Below, piece after piece: positions 33,285 through 42,971 of a stretch of 50,434 nt of DNA. How positions within the stretch are numbered: the first letter of the stretch is position 1; the number at the start of each line of letters is the position of its first letter. Source of the DNA: Deltaproteobacteria bacterium (GTDB lineage: Bacteria > Desulfobacterota > GWC2-55-46 > UBA9637); NCBI GenBank assembly GCA_016219285.1, contig JACRNJ010000027.1, forward strand, positions 1-50,434, written 5' to 3'. Under the pieces are notes generated by a model, which searched no databases, was not told the DNA's origin, and saw only the letters and a list, made by a program, of their open reading frames with translations. Made by a program: the position numbers and the translations under genes.

Positions 33285-34895
33285 ATGACTATACTTCAAA
33301 ACATTGTAATTTCTATACTTGAAGAAGTCGCAATACAGGATGCTAACCAATATCCTGCAAATGTGCCAACATATCAAATCCCCCGTGAGAGGTTTGCAGA
33401 AATTGCCAAGGTGATGAAGACCGCCGGGGCGAGGCTTGTGGCAGAATGGGCGACGGATGAAACATTACACCCCCACCATCCCCTCCCACATCAAGGGGGA
33501 GGGGGTAGGGGGATGGGCTTCGGCATCTATGCCTGCTATGCAAAAGATTCGGAATATCTGATTATCAAAACCTACACCCCACTTGAAGACCCAACATTCC
33601 CAAGCCTTGTAAAAAAATTTGTGCCTGCATATCGGTTTGAAAGGCAGATGAAAAGCCTCATGGGCGTTGTGCCTGTAGGACATCCTGATCCCAGGCCGTG
33701 GATAAAGCATGAAGATTGGCCGGAAGATGCGTATCCATTAAGAAAATCATTTGATGCATCAAAGCCAATACCGAGAGTTGCAGGCGAATACCGGTTTATA
33801 AAGGCAGAGGGCGAAGGGGTTTATGAGATACCTGTCGGCCCTGTTCATGCAGGAATCATTGAGCCTGGGCATTTCAGATTTCAGGCGGTCGGAGAGGATA
33901 TAATCAATCTGGAAGAAAAGCTCGGCTATGTGCATAAAGGCATAGAAAAAAGATTTGAAACTCTTTCATGGGAAGATGGCGCAAAGCTGGCCGGCAGAGT
34001 ATCTGGCGACACTACGGTTGCCCATGCCCTTGCCTATTGCCGTGCAGTTGAGACAATGACAGAATGCACCCCCCCTGAAAGGGCGTTGTGGCTTCGGGCA
34101 TTGATGCTTGAAAGGGAACGTATTGCAAATCATCTTGGAGACATTGGGGCAATCTGCAATGATGTGGCATTTGCTTTTCTTCTATATCAATTCTCAATTC
34201 TCAAGGAAAAACTCCTCCGCACAAACTTAAAACTCTTTGCCCACAGGCTTATGATGGATAAGATTATACTGGGTGGAGTAGCTGTTGATATTAGCCCGGA
34301 TGCTAAAAATGGAATATTGACAGAAATGGACTGGCTGGTAAATGAATTTGAAAGACTTGTTATCATCTATGATGAAAACCCGTCCCTTGAAGACAGGGTA
34401 AGGGATGCCGGAATTCTTTCACCCGATACCGCTAAAGGGCTTTGCGTTGTTGGGTTTGTGGCAAGGGCAAGCTGGCAACCCATTGACTGCCGTCTGCAGA
34501 ATCCATTTCCGCCATACGACATCATTGTTCCAAGGGTAGCTGTTCTTAAGTCGGGAGATGTTCATGCCCGTGTATGGGTTCGTATTGAGGAGATAAGAGA
34601 ATCTATTCGTATTATCCGTGAGATACTGAATAGCTTGCCTGAAGGTGAAATTGCATGTAAATTTATTCTTCCATCACCAGACATTGCAGGCTTTGCGGTT
34701 GTTGAAGGCTGGCGTGGTGAAGTAGTCTACTGGCTTCAGTCAGGGCCAAGAGGGGAGATAAATCGCTGTATGATAAGAGATCCGTCCAGTGTCAACTGGA
34801 TTGCGCTGGAACAGGCAATACATGGGAATATCGTTCCTGATTTTCCGCTTTGCAATAAGAGTTTTAATCAATCATATTCGGGGAATGATTTATGA
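33285..34895 (+). CDS. HyfG/HycE (NuoCD-like) large subunit lacking NiFe-binding cysteines (Ehr type)
   Basis: 'GPVHAGIIEPGHFRFQAVGEDIINLEEKLGYVHKGIEKRFE', then 'AGRVSGDTTVAHALAYCRAVE' where hydrogenases have RVCGxC; C-terminal 'IRDPSSVNWIALEQAI' instead of DPCxxC. Confidence 0.9.
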   Translation: MTILQNIVISILEEVAIQDANQYPANVPTYQIPRERFAEIAKVMKTAGARLVAEWATDETLHPHHPLPHQGGGGRGMGFGIYACYAKDSEYLIIKTYTPLEDPTFPSLVKKFVPAYRFERQMKSLMGVVPVGHPDPRPWIKHEDWPEDAYPLRKSFDASKPIPRVAGEYRFIKAEGEGVYEIPVGPVHAGIIEPGHFRFQAVGEDIINLEEKLGYVHKGIEKRFETLSWEDGAKLAGRVSGDTTVAHALAYCRAVETMTECTPPERALWLRALMLERERIANHLGDIGAICNDVAFAFLLYQFSILKEKLLRTNLKLFAHRLMMDKIILGGVAVDISPDAKNGILTEMDWLVNEFERLVIIYDENPSLEDRVRDAGILSPDTAKGLCVVGFVARASWQPIDCRLQNPFPPYDIIVPRVAVLKSGDVHARVWVRIEEIRESIRIIREILNSLPEGEIACKFILPSPDIAGFAVVEGWRGEVVYWLQSGPRGEINRCMIRDPSSVNWIALEQAIHGNIVPDFPLCNKSFNQSYSGNDL

Positions 34896-34955
34896 AGTTT
34901 CAAGTTTCAGGATGCAAGATTCAAGTTTTTACCTGCAACTTGTAACTTGCAACTC
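34893..34955. repeat. GCAAGTTG-type repeat
   Basis: atgaagtttcaagtttcaggatgcaagattcaagtttttacctgcaacttgtaacttgcaact. Confidence 0.65.
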
Positions 34956-34993
34956 CTATCCAAATGTTGGAAGAAATTAATTCAAGGTAAATT

Positions 34994-35503
34994 ATGTTAA
35001 GAATCTTACACCAGATATTCAGGACCGGCATTGTTACCGAACCGCTCCCTTCGGCAATAGAGGCTGAGATAGAAGAAGTTGGTGCAAGGCTTGAAGAGGC
35101 CATCAAAAGGCGTTTTCGCAGAAGTCTTACCATAAGACAGGTTGATGCAGGTTCGTGCAATGCCTGTGAACTGGAAATCCATGCCATAAACAATCCCGTC
35201 TACAATAGCGAGAGATTCGGCATACACTTTACCGCCTCTCCAAGATTTGCGGATATGCTTTTGGTTACAGGGCCTGTTTCAAGAAACATGGAAATAGCGC
35301 TGTGCAGGACTTACAATGCCACACCTTGTCCAAAGCTTGTAGTCGCGGTTGGCGACTGTGGGTGTAGTGGCGGCATATTTGGAGAAAGTTATGCTTCATT
35401 AGGGGGTGTCGATAAGGTAATACCTGTAGATGTATATATAAAAGGATGTCCGCCTACGCCCGTTGTTATGCTGCAAGGTATACTCAAGGCCGTTGGGAAA
35501 TGA
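34994..35503 (+). CDS. HyfI/NuoB-like small FeS subunit
   Basis: 'DAGSCNACELEIHAINNPVYNSERFGIHFTASPRFADMLLVTGPVSRNMEIAL', 'VGDCGCSGGIFGESYAS', 'VYIKGCPPTPVVMLQGIL'; the FeS ligands are retained. Confidence 0.94.
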   Translation: MLRILHQIFRTGIVTEPLPSAIEAEIEEVGARLEEAIKRRFRRSLTIRQVDAGSCNACELEIHAINNPVYNSERFGIHFTASPRFADMLLVTGPVSRNMEIALCRTYNATPCPKLVVAVGDCGCSGGIFGESYASLGGVDKVIPVDVYIKGCPPTPVVMLQGILKAVGK

Positions 35504-35532
35504 TAAGAAGTGTAGTAACCGGCCAAAGACAA

Positions 35533-35613
35533 GCCCTTGACAAATTATCTCCTTTGCCTTTAACAAAGGAATTTCGTGTTTTGCTTCAGCAAAACGCATA
35601 ATTTGTCAAGGGC
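35533..35613. repeat. Three-stem palindromic element (16-bp outer stem GCCCTTGACAAATTAT/ATAATTTGTCAAGGGC)
   Basis: Outer 16-bp perfect inverted repeat enclosing TCCTTTG...CAAAGGA and GTTTTGCTtcAGCAAAAC hairpins. Confidence 0.7.
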
Positions 35614-35667
35614 AAGGGGAAGCGGATGCCCTATGGGCGCGGACAAAACGGAGCATACTGTTTTAAG

Positions 35668-36100
35668 TATAGTAGCCTGCCCATTTATGGGCGCTTTTAA
35701 AATACGCCGATAAATCGGCAGACTACAGTATTTGGCCAAAGATTGTGTTTGCCAGAAAAGGCAACTGCATTTGGGTTGACATAATTTAGGGCTCTATCCT
35801 AATTATTATCCCCTTCGGGGATTGGGAGAAAAACCCTCGCCTTCAGGCGAAGACTTTAGTTCAATCATCCTATAAAAGAAGCACACCCTCCCTTTATAGT
35901 CAGCGACATAAATTTGTAGTCTGCCGATTTATCGGCTATTTTAAAATACGCCCATGGGGAACCCAACAGAAGGTTGGGTCTGGCAAACTACGTCTACTTA
36001 TTTTTATCGTTCACTGTAGTCCCCTCCCTTCAAGGGAGGGGATATTTCTTTTAATTTCCCTCTCCCCTTGAGGGAGAGGGTTAGGGTGAGGGGTAAAGCT
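35668..36100. repeat. Dense mosaic of palindromic repeats
   Basis: Includes GTAG(C)CTGCCCATTTATGGGCG...CGCCGATAAATCGGCAGACTAC (~35668-35727), a related copy (~35933-35990), ccccttcgggg, and cccctcccttcaagggagggg / ccctctccccttgagggagaggg. Confidence 0.6.
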
Positions 36101-36418
36101 GTTGTATTGCTTTAGTCGGCTTACAGCCGAATTCTAAGCTGCCGCCTTCAGGCTGGGGAAAACCTTGAGGCTGTATGGGAAAAAGCAGGTGTCTCCATTT
36201 TTGGGGGATAAGGGGGACACACATCCTAATTCTGGGAAATAGGGTCATTGACCATTAAACAGGAAGGATTTAAAAAATGATTGGCCCAATAATCCGCTAA
36301 GAGAAACGCCGTGAACACCGCCGGTCTAAATCGTGATAAATTATTGTTAAGGATTTATAAAAAGGATTTATAAAAAACTTGCTTACCTAATTGAAAAGGT
36401 TTAAAATTTCAAATTCAT

Positions 36419-39334
36419 ATGGACAAAATAATCATCAAAGGCGCTAAAGAGCACAATCTGAAAAACATTGACCTGGAAATCCCAAGGGATAAGTTTGTTG
36501 TAATTACAGGTGTGAGCGGTTCTGGCAAATCATCGCTTGCCTTTGACACCATCTATGCAGAGGGGCAGAGGCGGTATGTGGAGAGCCTTTCTGCGTATGC
36601 AAGGCAGTTCCTTGAGCAGATGGAAAAGCCTGATGTGGAAAATATTGAAGGGCTTTCGCCCGCCATATCTATTGAGCAAAAAACCACCAGCAAGAATCCC
36701 CGCTCAACCGTCGGCACCGTTACCGAGATTTATGACTATCTCAGGCTTTTGTTCGCAAGGGTCGGCAGGCCCTATTGCTATAAATGCGGGAAAGAGATTT
36801 CAGCCCAGACCATTCAGCAGATGGTGGACAGGGTTATGGAGCTTCCGCAGGATACAAAGATAATCCTCTCCTCGCCCATCGTAAGAGGCAGAAAGGGTGA
36901 ATATAAAAAGGAACTGGAACAGTTACGGAAAGACGGTTACACAAAGGTAAAGATAGATGGAGAGATGAAGGATTTGAACGAAGAGATTGCGCTGGACAAA
37001 AAAAAGAAACACACCATAGATGTTGTCATAGACAGGCTGGTAATAAAGCCGGGAATCGTAAAACGGCTTGCCGATTCATTTGAAGTTGCAACGAAGTTGT
37101 CGGAAGGGATTGCCAAGGTGGAGATTGTTATGGAGCAAGCCAACCGTGTTGGCGTAAAGATGGCGACATGGTTGCCCTTGTCCAAAGACGGCAACACGGT
37201 TGCCTCAGTCCAAAAGGAGATTTTATTTAACGAAAAACTTGCCTGTGTTGATTGCGGCATAAGCTACCCAGAATTAACTCCGGCCATGTTTTCCTTCAAC
37301 AGCCCGCACGGCGCCTGCGCTGAGTGCAACGGGCTCGGCGGGAAACTCTATTTTGACCCTGACCTGGTTGTGCCGAATAAAGAGATTTCCTTGCGGGAAG
37401 GGGCCATAGCGCCATGGGGAAGAAAATCTTCCATCTATTTTCATCAGATGATTGATGCGCTTTCACGGTATTTCAAGTTTGATATTTATACGGCCTTTAA
37501 GGATTTGCCTAAGAAAATTCAGGATGTTTTGCTTTATGGCTCAGGCGATGAGGATGTGGAATTTTACTATGAAAAAGGAGACCGCCGCCATTACTATAAA
37601 AAACCTTTTGAAGGCGTTTTAAAAAATCTTGAGAGAAGGTATCACGAAACAGATTCATTTGATATAAGAGAGGACATGGCACAGTATATGAACATACAGC
37701 CGTGCCCTGTGTGCAACGGCTCACGGCTTAAAAGGGAGGCAATGTTTGTAAAGATTGACGACCATTCTATATATGATGTAACTCAAATGTCAATAAAGGA
37801 GAGTTTCAGATTTTTTAAAGGACTGAAACTGGGAAAAACAGAGCAGGAGATTGCGCGAAGGGTTTTTAAAGAGATAGAGGAGAGGCTCGGATTCCTGATA
37901 AATGTGGGGCTTGATTATCTTACCCTGGAAAGGTCTTCTGCAACACTTTCCGGCGGAGAGGGGCAGCGCATAAGGCTTGCAACACAGATAGGCTCAAGCC
38001 TCGTCGGTGTCCTGTATATACTAGATGAGCCGTCTATCGGCCTGCATCAAAGGGATAACAAGAGGCTGGTTGATGCATTAAAAAGGCTCAGGGACATCGG
38101 CAATACTGTCTTGGTTGTTGAGCACGATGAGGAGACCATCTTATCTGCGGATTATGTAATTGACATGGGGCCTGGCGCAGGCGAGGGCGGAGGAAGGGTT
38201 ATTGCAACAGGCACGGCAGATGAGATTATGAACAATAAGCAATCCCTGACAGGCAGATATTTGAGCAGGGAGATGGAAATTCCTGTGCCTTCCAACAGGA
38301 GGAAAGCCGATGGGAGGTTTCTGACCATAAAAGGCGCCAAGGCAAATAATCTTAAATCCATAACAGCAAAGATTCCGATTGGTCTTATAACATGCGTAAC
38401 CGGTGTTTCAGGCTCAGGTAAGAGCACGTTGGTTGTGGATACATTATATAAGGCCCTTGCCCAGAGGTTGTATCACTCAAAGGAAAGGGCAGGCGAGGTT
38501 GAGAATATCCTTGGCCTTGAGTTCATAGATAAGGTCATTGATATTGACCAGTCTCCTATTGGAAGAACCCCGCGCTCAAATCCTGCCACCTATACCGGAC
38601 TTTTTACGCCCATAAGAGATTTGTTTTCGCAACTGCCGGAGGCAAAGATGCGCGGCTACAAACCAGGCAGGTTCAGTTTCAATGTAAAGGGTGGAAGATG
38701 CGAGGCATGTGAAGGAGATGGTCTTATAAAGGTTGAGATGCACTTTCTTCCCGATGTTTATGTTACCTGTGAAATCTGTAACGGCAAGAGATATAATCGC
38801 GAGACACTGGATATTAAATATAAGGGCAAGAATATCTCAGGTATTCTTGATATGGCGGTTACAGAGGCGCTGATTTTTTTTGAGAACATACCCATGGTAA
38901 AGGATAAGCTTAAAACACTTAATCAAGTCGGTCTTGGCTACATAAGGCTTGGCCAGCCTGCTACAACCCTTTCCGGCGGCGAGGCCCAAAGAATAAAGCT
39001 CGCAAAGGAACTTTCAAAGAGGGCGACCGGCAGGACAATCTATATCCTTGATGAGCCGACCACCGGCCTGCATTTTGCTGATATACAGAAGCTCCTTGAT
39101 GTATTGCAGGAATTGAGGGCTGCCGGCAATACCATTGTAATAATTGAGCACAATCTGGATGTGTTAAAGACCGCCGATTATATCATTGACCTCGGCCCTG
39201 AAGGCGGAGACGAAGGCGGCAGGGTTATTGCAACCGGCACACCCGAAGAGGTATCGCTGGTAAAAGAATCATATACCGGGCAGTTTTTAAAGAATATTCT
39301 GGGGCAAAACAGTGTAGGGGCGGCGGTGGTGTAA
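36419..39334 (+). CDS. uvrA: Excinuclease ABC subunit A
   Basis: '[65 protein letters not shown]', duplicated ABC signatures 'LSGGE', zinc-finger CxxC motifs. Confidence 0.98.
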   Translation: MDKIIIKGAKEHNLKNIDLEIPRDKFVVITGVSGSGKSSLAFDTIYAEGQRRYVESLSAYARQFLEQMEKPDVENIEGLSPAISIEQKTTSKNPRSTVGTVTEIYDYLRLLFARVGRPYCYKCGKEISAQTIQQMVDRVMELPQDTKIILSSPIVRGRKGEYKKELEQLRKDGYTKVKIDGEMKDLNEEIALDKKKKHTIDVVIDRLVIKPGIVKRLADSFEVATKLSEGIAKVEIVMEQANRVGVKMATWLPLSKDGNTVASVQKEILFNEKLACVDCGISYPELTPAMFSFNSPHGACAECNGLGGKLYFDPDLVVPNKEISLREGAIAPWGRKSSIYFHQMIDALSRYFKFDIYTAFKDLPKKIQDVLLYGSGDEDVEFYYEKGDRRHYYKKPFEGVLKNLERRYHETDSFDIREDMAQYMNIQPCPVCNGSRLKREAMFVKIDDHSIYDVTQMSIKESFRFFKGLKLGKTEQEIARRVFKEIEERLGFLINVGLDYLTLERSSATLSGGEGQRIRLATQIGSSLVGVLYILDEPSIGLHQRDNKRLVDALKRLRDIGNTVLVVEHDEETILSADYVIDMGPGAGEGGGRVIATGTADEIMNNKQSLTGRYLSREMEIPVPSNRRKADGRFLTIKGAKANNLKSITAKIPIGLITCVTGVSGSGKSTLVVDTLYKALAQRLYHSKERAGEVENILGLEFIDKVIDIDQSPIGRTPRSNPATYTGLFTPIRDLFSQLPEAKMRGYKPGRFSFNVKGGRCEACEGDGLIKVEMHFLPDVYVTCEICNGKRYNRETLDIKYKGKNISGILDMAVTEALIFFENIPMVKDKLKTLNQVGLGYIRLGQPATTLSGGEAQRIKLAKELSKRATGRTIYILDEPTTGLHFADIQKLLDVLQELRAAGNTIVIIEHNLDVLKTADYIIDLGPEGGDEGGRVIATGTPEEVSLVKESYTGQFLKNILGQNSVGAAVV

Positions 39335-39335
39335 T

Positions 39336-40712
39336 ATGAAGCATATCAAAAAACATACACTCCTTATTGTCGAAGATGATGATGTCATGCGGAAGACTTT
39401 GGAAGAGGTCTTTGTAAAGAGGGGGTTCCATGCCCATTCGGTAGGATGTGGAATGGATGCGATAAAATTTGTCAAAAAACAGGGTGTAGACATTGTCTTA
39501 CTGGATATAAGGCTGCCTGATGTGGATGGTATTGCTGTGCTGAAACATATACTGGCAATTGATGATTCAATATTTGTTATTGTGATGACAGCATATCCTG
39601 ATGTCAAGATTGCAATATCTGCAATAAAGGCGGGGGCCTATGATTTTATCAATAAACCATTTGAACTTGAGGAATTAAAACTCCTTGCTGACAAGGCTGT
39701 TGAGACACAGCGGCTCATGAGCGAGGTTCAACGTCTTCGCCATAAGACAGGCGATGAGTGTCTGCCGGAAATGATTGGAGATAGTCTTGCCTTTAGCAAG
39801 GTGAAAGAATTTATCTTAATAGTAGCAAAGACGCCCAAGACACCTGTTCTTATTCAGGGTGAAACAGGCACAGGAAAGGAGCTTGTTGCCAATGCCATTC
39901 ACTGCAGAAGCAATCGTGCAGATATGCCGCTCATCAAGATAAATTGCAGCGCCATAGCTGATAATCTTATGGAGGCGGAATTGTTTGGTTATGAAAAGGG
40001 CGCATTCACGGATGCAAAGGAGACCAAAAAAGGGCTTCTGGAACTGGCGGACGGCGGAACAATATTTTTTGATGAGATTGGCGATATGAGCATAGGACTC
40101 CAGCCAAAACTTTTAAGGGTATTGGAGAACCATAGTTTCAGGAGAGTCGGCGGTATAAGGGATATAAAAGTGGATGTAAGGGTTGTGGCGGCTACCAATA
40201 AGGACTTGCAATCAATGGTCAGGAAAAAAGAATTTCGCGACGACCTCTATTACAGGCTTAAAGTCATGGTTATACACATACCTCCTCTTAGGGAGAGGGA
40301 GGGTGATATAATGCCGCTTGCAGAGCACTTTATACAGCTCAACAACAAGGATTTAGGCAAAGACATTGAAGTGGTCTCGCCTGAGTGCCGGGATATTCTC
40401 TTGCAATATTCGTGGCCTGGAAATGTTAGGGAGCTTAAAAATATTATAGAAAGGGCTGCAATACTTGCCAATTCCAATGAAATACTATCTGAATATCTGC
40501 CTCGCGAGCTTGTTGAGGATATTACAGCCTTTATGCCGGCTATTAATAAAATCAATTCTATTAATGCGACCCTTGAGCAAGTAGAAAAGGCTCATATCCT
40601 GCATGTTTTGAACAGCGTCAATGGCAATATATCTCAGGCATCAAGGATCCTCGGCATCGCCCGCCAGCACCTCAGGAAAAAATTAAAGAAGTATTCTATT
40701 GAAAATAGTTGA
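39336..40712 (+). CDS. Sigma54-dependent response regulator (NtrC family: receiver + AAA + Fis HTH)
   Basis: Receiver 'LLIVEDDDVMRKTLEE...DIVLLDIRLPDVDGIAVLKHI', 'GETGTGKELVANAIH', 'GYEKGAFTDAKETKKGLLELADGGTIFFDEIGDM', C-terminal 'GNISQASRILGIARQHLRKKLKKY'. Confidence 0.96.
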   Translation: MKHIKKHTLLIVEDDDVMRKTLEEVFVKRGFHAHSVGCGMDAIKFVKKQGVDIVLLDIRLPDVDGIAVLKHILAIDDSIFVIVMTAYPDVKIAISAIKAGAYDFINKPFELEELKLLADKAVETQRLMSEVQRLRHKTGDECLPEMIGDSLAFSKVKEFILIVAKTPKTPVLIQGETGTGKELVANAIHCRSNRADMPLIKINCSAIADNLMEAELFGYEKGAFTDAKETKKGLLELADGGTIFFDEIGDMSIGLQPKLLRVLENHSFRRVGGIRDIKVDVRVVAATNKDLQSMVRKKEFRDDLYYRLKVMVIHIPPLREREGDIMPLAEHFIQLNNKDLGKDIEVVSPECRDILLQYSWPGNVRELKNIIERAAILANSNEILSEYLPRELVEDITAFMPAINKINSINATLEQVEKAHILHVLNSVNGNISQASRILGIARQHLRKKLKKYSIENS

Positions 40713-40774
40713 AGCAGGAACTAGGAGAGAGAAAATTCCTAATTCCTTACACCATTCACCTGATTTTTAGCCCC

Positions 40775-40814
40775 TGATACCAATAGTTCCACCACTCCGA
40801 TACCAATAGTATCA
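40775..40814 (+). promoter_or_regulatory. Candidate paired activator binding sites (GATACCAATAGTATC)
   Basis: TGATACCAATAGTtcCa (40775-) and GATACcaataGTATC (40799-40813), 23 bp apart; the second is a perfect GATAC-N5-GTATC palindrome. Confidence 0.55.
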
Positions 40815-40875
40815 CTAATTCCTCCAGTCTTTTTCTCCAGTTTGCCAAGCCATTGAAAATCAAGACAATTTTTTT

Positions 40876-40891
40876 TGGCATACCTATTGCA
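40876..40891 (+). promoter_or_regulatory. Sigma54 (-24/-12) promoter
   Basis: TGGCATACCTATTGCA: GG-N10-GC spacing matching the RpoN consensus TGGCAC-N5-TTGC, ~55 bp upstream of the GTG at 40947 and downstream of an NtrC-family gene. Confidence 0.75.
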
Positions 40892-40946
40892 ATATTCTAT
40901 ATAAAGCAACTAAATAAAACAATCTTTACAAAGGAGGTAATTTTAG

Positions 40947-41717
40947 GTGAAACGGGCAACAATGATAGCAATAGCAGCTGTATTTACCTTCGGGCTTCTT
41001 ATCAGCCATGCAGGCACAGCTGATGCTGCCTACAAGGAGGGGGCAGTATCAAACGGTGGGGGCATAAAAGGAAAGGTTACATTCAAAGGTTCTTTGCCTG
41101 TTGATGCGGTAGAAAAGATTACCATAACCAAGAACACGGATGTCTGTGGAACAGGGACAAGAGAGGTTGTATGGGTGGATGTTAAAGGGAATTCCTTGCG
41201 CGGGGCATTCGTATTTATTGACGGCATCACAGAGGGCAAGGCATGGTCTGCTCCTGAAGGCGGCAAATATCTGATAGACCAAAAGGGTTGCCGGTTCCGT
41301 CCGTGGACGCAGGTGGTAAAGCCGGGAAATATAACCATTAGAAACAGCGACAATGGTGTTCTTCATAACATTAATACCAGGGAAATGATTGGCGTTGAAA
41401 GCGGGAGCACCGTTAAAAAGGTTATATTTAATTTTGGACAGCCTGACCTTGGCGATATTGAAAAGGAACTTAAGCCGCGCAGGTCGCCATACATTAGCAT
41501 CAATTGCGAGGCCCATAATTTTATGTTTGGTTTTATGATGGTGACTGAACACCCATATGCAGAGGTCGTAGGCGAGGATGGTTCATTTGCCATAAAGGAT
41601 GTGCCTCCCGGAACTTATACGGTGAAGGCATGGCACCCAAGATTTGGTTTAAAAGAGGGCAAGGTTACAGTATCTGCAAAAGGTATAGCAGAAGTAAATT
41701 TTGAGTTTTCAAAGTGA
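40947..41717 (+). CDS. Secreted cupredoxin-like / carboxypeptidase-regulatory-like domain protein
   Basis: Signal peptide; 'TQVVKPGNITIRNSDNGVLHNINTRE' and 'INCEAHNFMFGFMMV' (His, Cys-x2-His-x2-Met pattern) followed by 'DGSFAIKDVPPGTYTVKAWHPRFG'. Confidence 0.65.
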   Translation: MKRATMIAIAAVFTFGLLISHAGTADAAYKEGAVSNGGGIKGKVTFKGSLPVDAVEKITITKNTDVCGTGTREVVWVDVKGNSLRGAFVFIDGITEGKAWSAPEGGKYLIDQKGCRFRPWTQVVKPGNITIRNSDNGVLHNINTREMIGVESGSTVKKVIFNFGQPDLGDIEKELKPRRSPYISINCEAHNFMFGFMMVTEHPYAEVVGEDGSFAIKDVPPGTYTVKAWHPRFGLKEGKVTVSAKGIAEVNFEFSK

Positions 41718-41721
41718 AGAT

Positions 41722-41806
41722 GATTACACAGATTATAAAAGCAGATTACACTGATTCAGACAAAGATATTAATCTGTGTAATCGTTTTTAAAAAATCTGT
41801 GTAATC
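41722..41806 (+). repeat. Inverted repeat GATTACACAGATTA/TAATCTGTGTAATC with an extra third arm
   Basis: Arms at 41722-41735 and 41770-41783 (14 bp perfect, followed by GTTTTT) and a further copy AATCTGTGTAATC at 41794-41806. Confidence 0.7.
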
Positions 41807-41831
41807 AATTTATTAAGGAGGTGAAATTTTT

Positions 41832-42971
41832 ATGAAGAAAGGTTTAATTCTGATGGCGGTTTTAGCTATGTTTCAGTTGGCAGTTGTAGCAGCTAATGCA
41901 GCTGATTATCCTGACATAGGTCCGTTGCCTGAACAGAAGTTTGATGCAAAGAAAGCAGAATTGGGCAAGACGTTGTTTTTTGACGCCAGACTATCCGGGG
42001 ATGCAGCCATAAGTTGCGCTACATGTCATAACTCAGAAAATGGATTCACGACCAGCATGCCACTTTCTGACGCATATCCCGGTTCAAAACATTGGCGGAA
42101 TGCGCCGACCCTGATCAATATTGTCTATAAAGCAAAGACATACGGTTGGGATGGCAGGTTGGACGATTTAGATGATATGCTGAGGGACATGATTACAGAC
42201 TCCATGAATATGAATATGGATATGCAGATTATGCAGGAAAGGCTGAAGCAAGACCCGAAGGTTGTAGCGGCGACACTTGAGGCGTATGGAACCACCGGAT
42301 GGGGCAAAGGGGGACTGGGCACATCTATAAAGGGCGAGATGACACATTATGTGGCAAGGAACGCGCTTGTAGAATTCCTTAAAACGCTTACATCCAAGAA
42401 TGTCCCGTTTGACCAGGGCAATCTTTCAGCAGCGGCAAAGCAAGGCATGGATTTGTTCAAAGGCAAGGCCGGATGTATACAGTGTCATAACGGCGTGTAT
42501 TTTTCTGACAATAAGCCCCATAATACAGGGGTTGCTGAAAACCCTGAGGTCTTTAAAGACCCGCAGAGGCATTTTACCTATGTTGCATTTATGATGTTTA
42601 TGGGTGTTGACAACAGGATGAACTGGAGAAGGGATGTGGGCTATTACAGCATATCAAAAGACAGGAAGGATGTGGGCAAGTTTATTACTCCGACCTTAAG
42701 GGAGCTTAAATATACAGCCCCATATATGCATAACGGTATGCTCGCCACATTAGATGATGTAATTGAGTTCTACAATCAGGGCGGCGGAGAGGACAGACCC
42801 GGATTAAAAGATGCGGCAATGAAACCGTTGAATCTTACCAGCGCTGAAAAGGGCGCGCTTAAGGAATTTCTGTTGAGTTTAAGCGGCGACGCAGTTTCTA
42901 TTCCAATGCCTCCTAAGGGCGGCAAGATTGAATATCAGCCTTTACCAAATTGGAAGGAGGTGAGGAATTGA
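41832..42971 (+). CDS. Diheme cytochrome c peroxidase/MauG-like protein (IdrP-like)
   Basis: Signal peptide; CATCH and CIQCH heme motifs; 'LGKTLFFDARLSGDAAISCATCHNSENGFTT', 'FITPTLRELKYTAPYMHNGMLATLDDVIEFYNQGGG'. Confidence 0.92.
   Translation: MKKGLILMAVLAMFQLAVVAANAADYPDIGPLPEQKFDAKKAELGKTLFFDARLSGDAAISCATCHNSENGFTTSMPLSDAYPGSKHWRNAPTLINIVYKAKTYGWDGRLDDLDDMLRDMITDSMNMNMDMQIMQERLKQDPKVVAATLEAYGTTGWGKGGLGTSIKGEMTHYVARNALVEFLKTLTSKNVPFDQGNLSAAAKQGMDLFKGKAGCIQCHNGVYFSDNKPHNTGVAENPEVFKDPQRHFTYVAFMMFMGVDNRMNWRRDVGYYSISKDRKDVGKFITPTLRELKYTAPYMHNGMLATLDDVIEFYNQGGGEDRPGLKDAAMKPLNLTSAEKGALKEFLLSLSGDAVSIPMPPKGGKIEYQPLPNWKEVRN

Noticed and set aside
27701-35503. Respiratory complex I (nuo) operon
   Set aside because: Subunit set and order (HyfB, C, E, F, G, I-like) match group-4 hydrogenase/Ehr complexes, and no NuoEFG-type dehydrogenase module is present.
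27701-35503. Functional group-4 NiFe hydrogenase
   Set aside because: Both cysteine pairs expected in the large subunit are absent.
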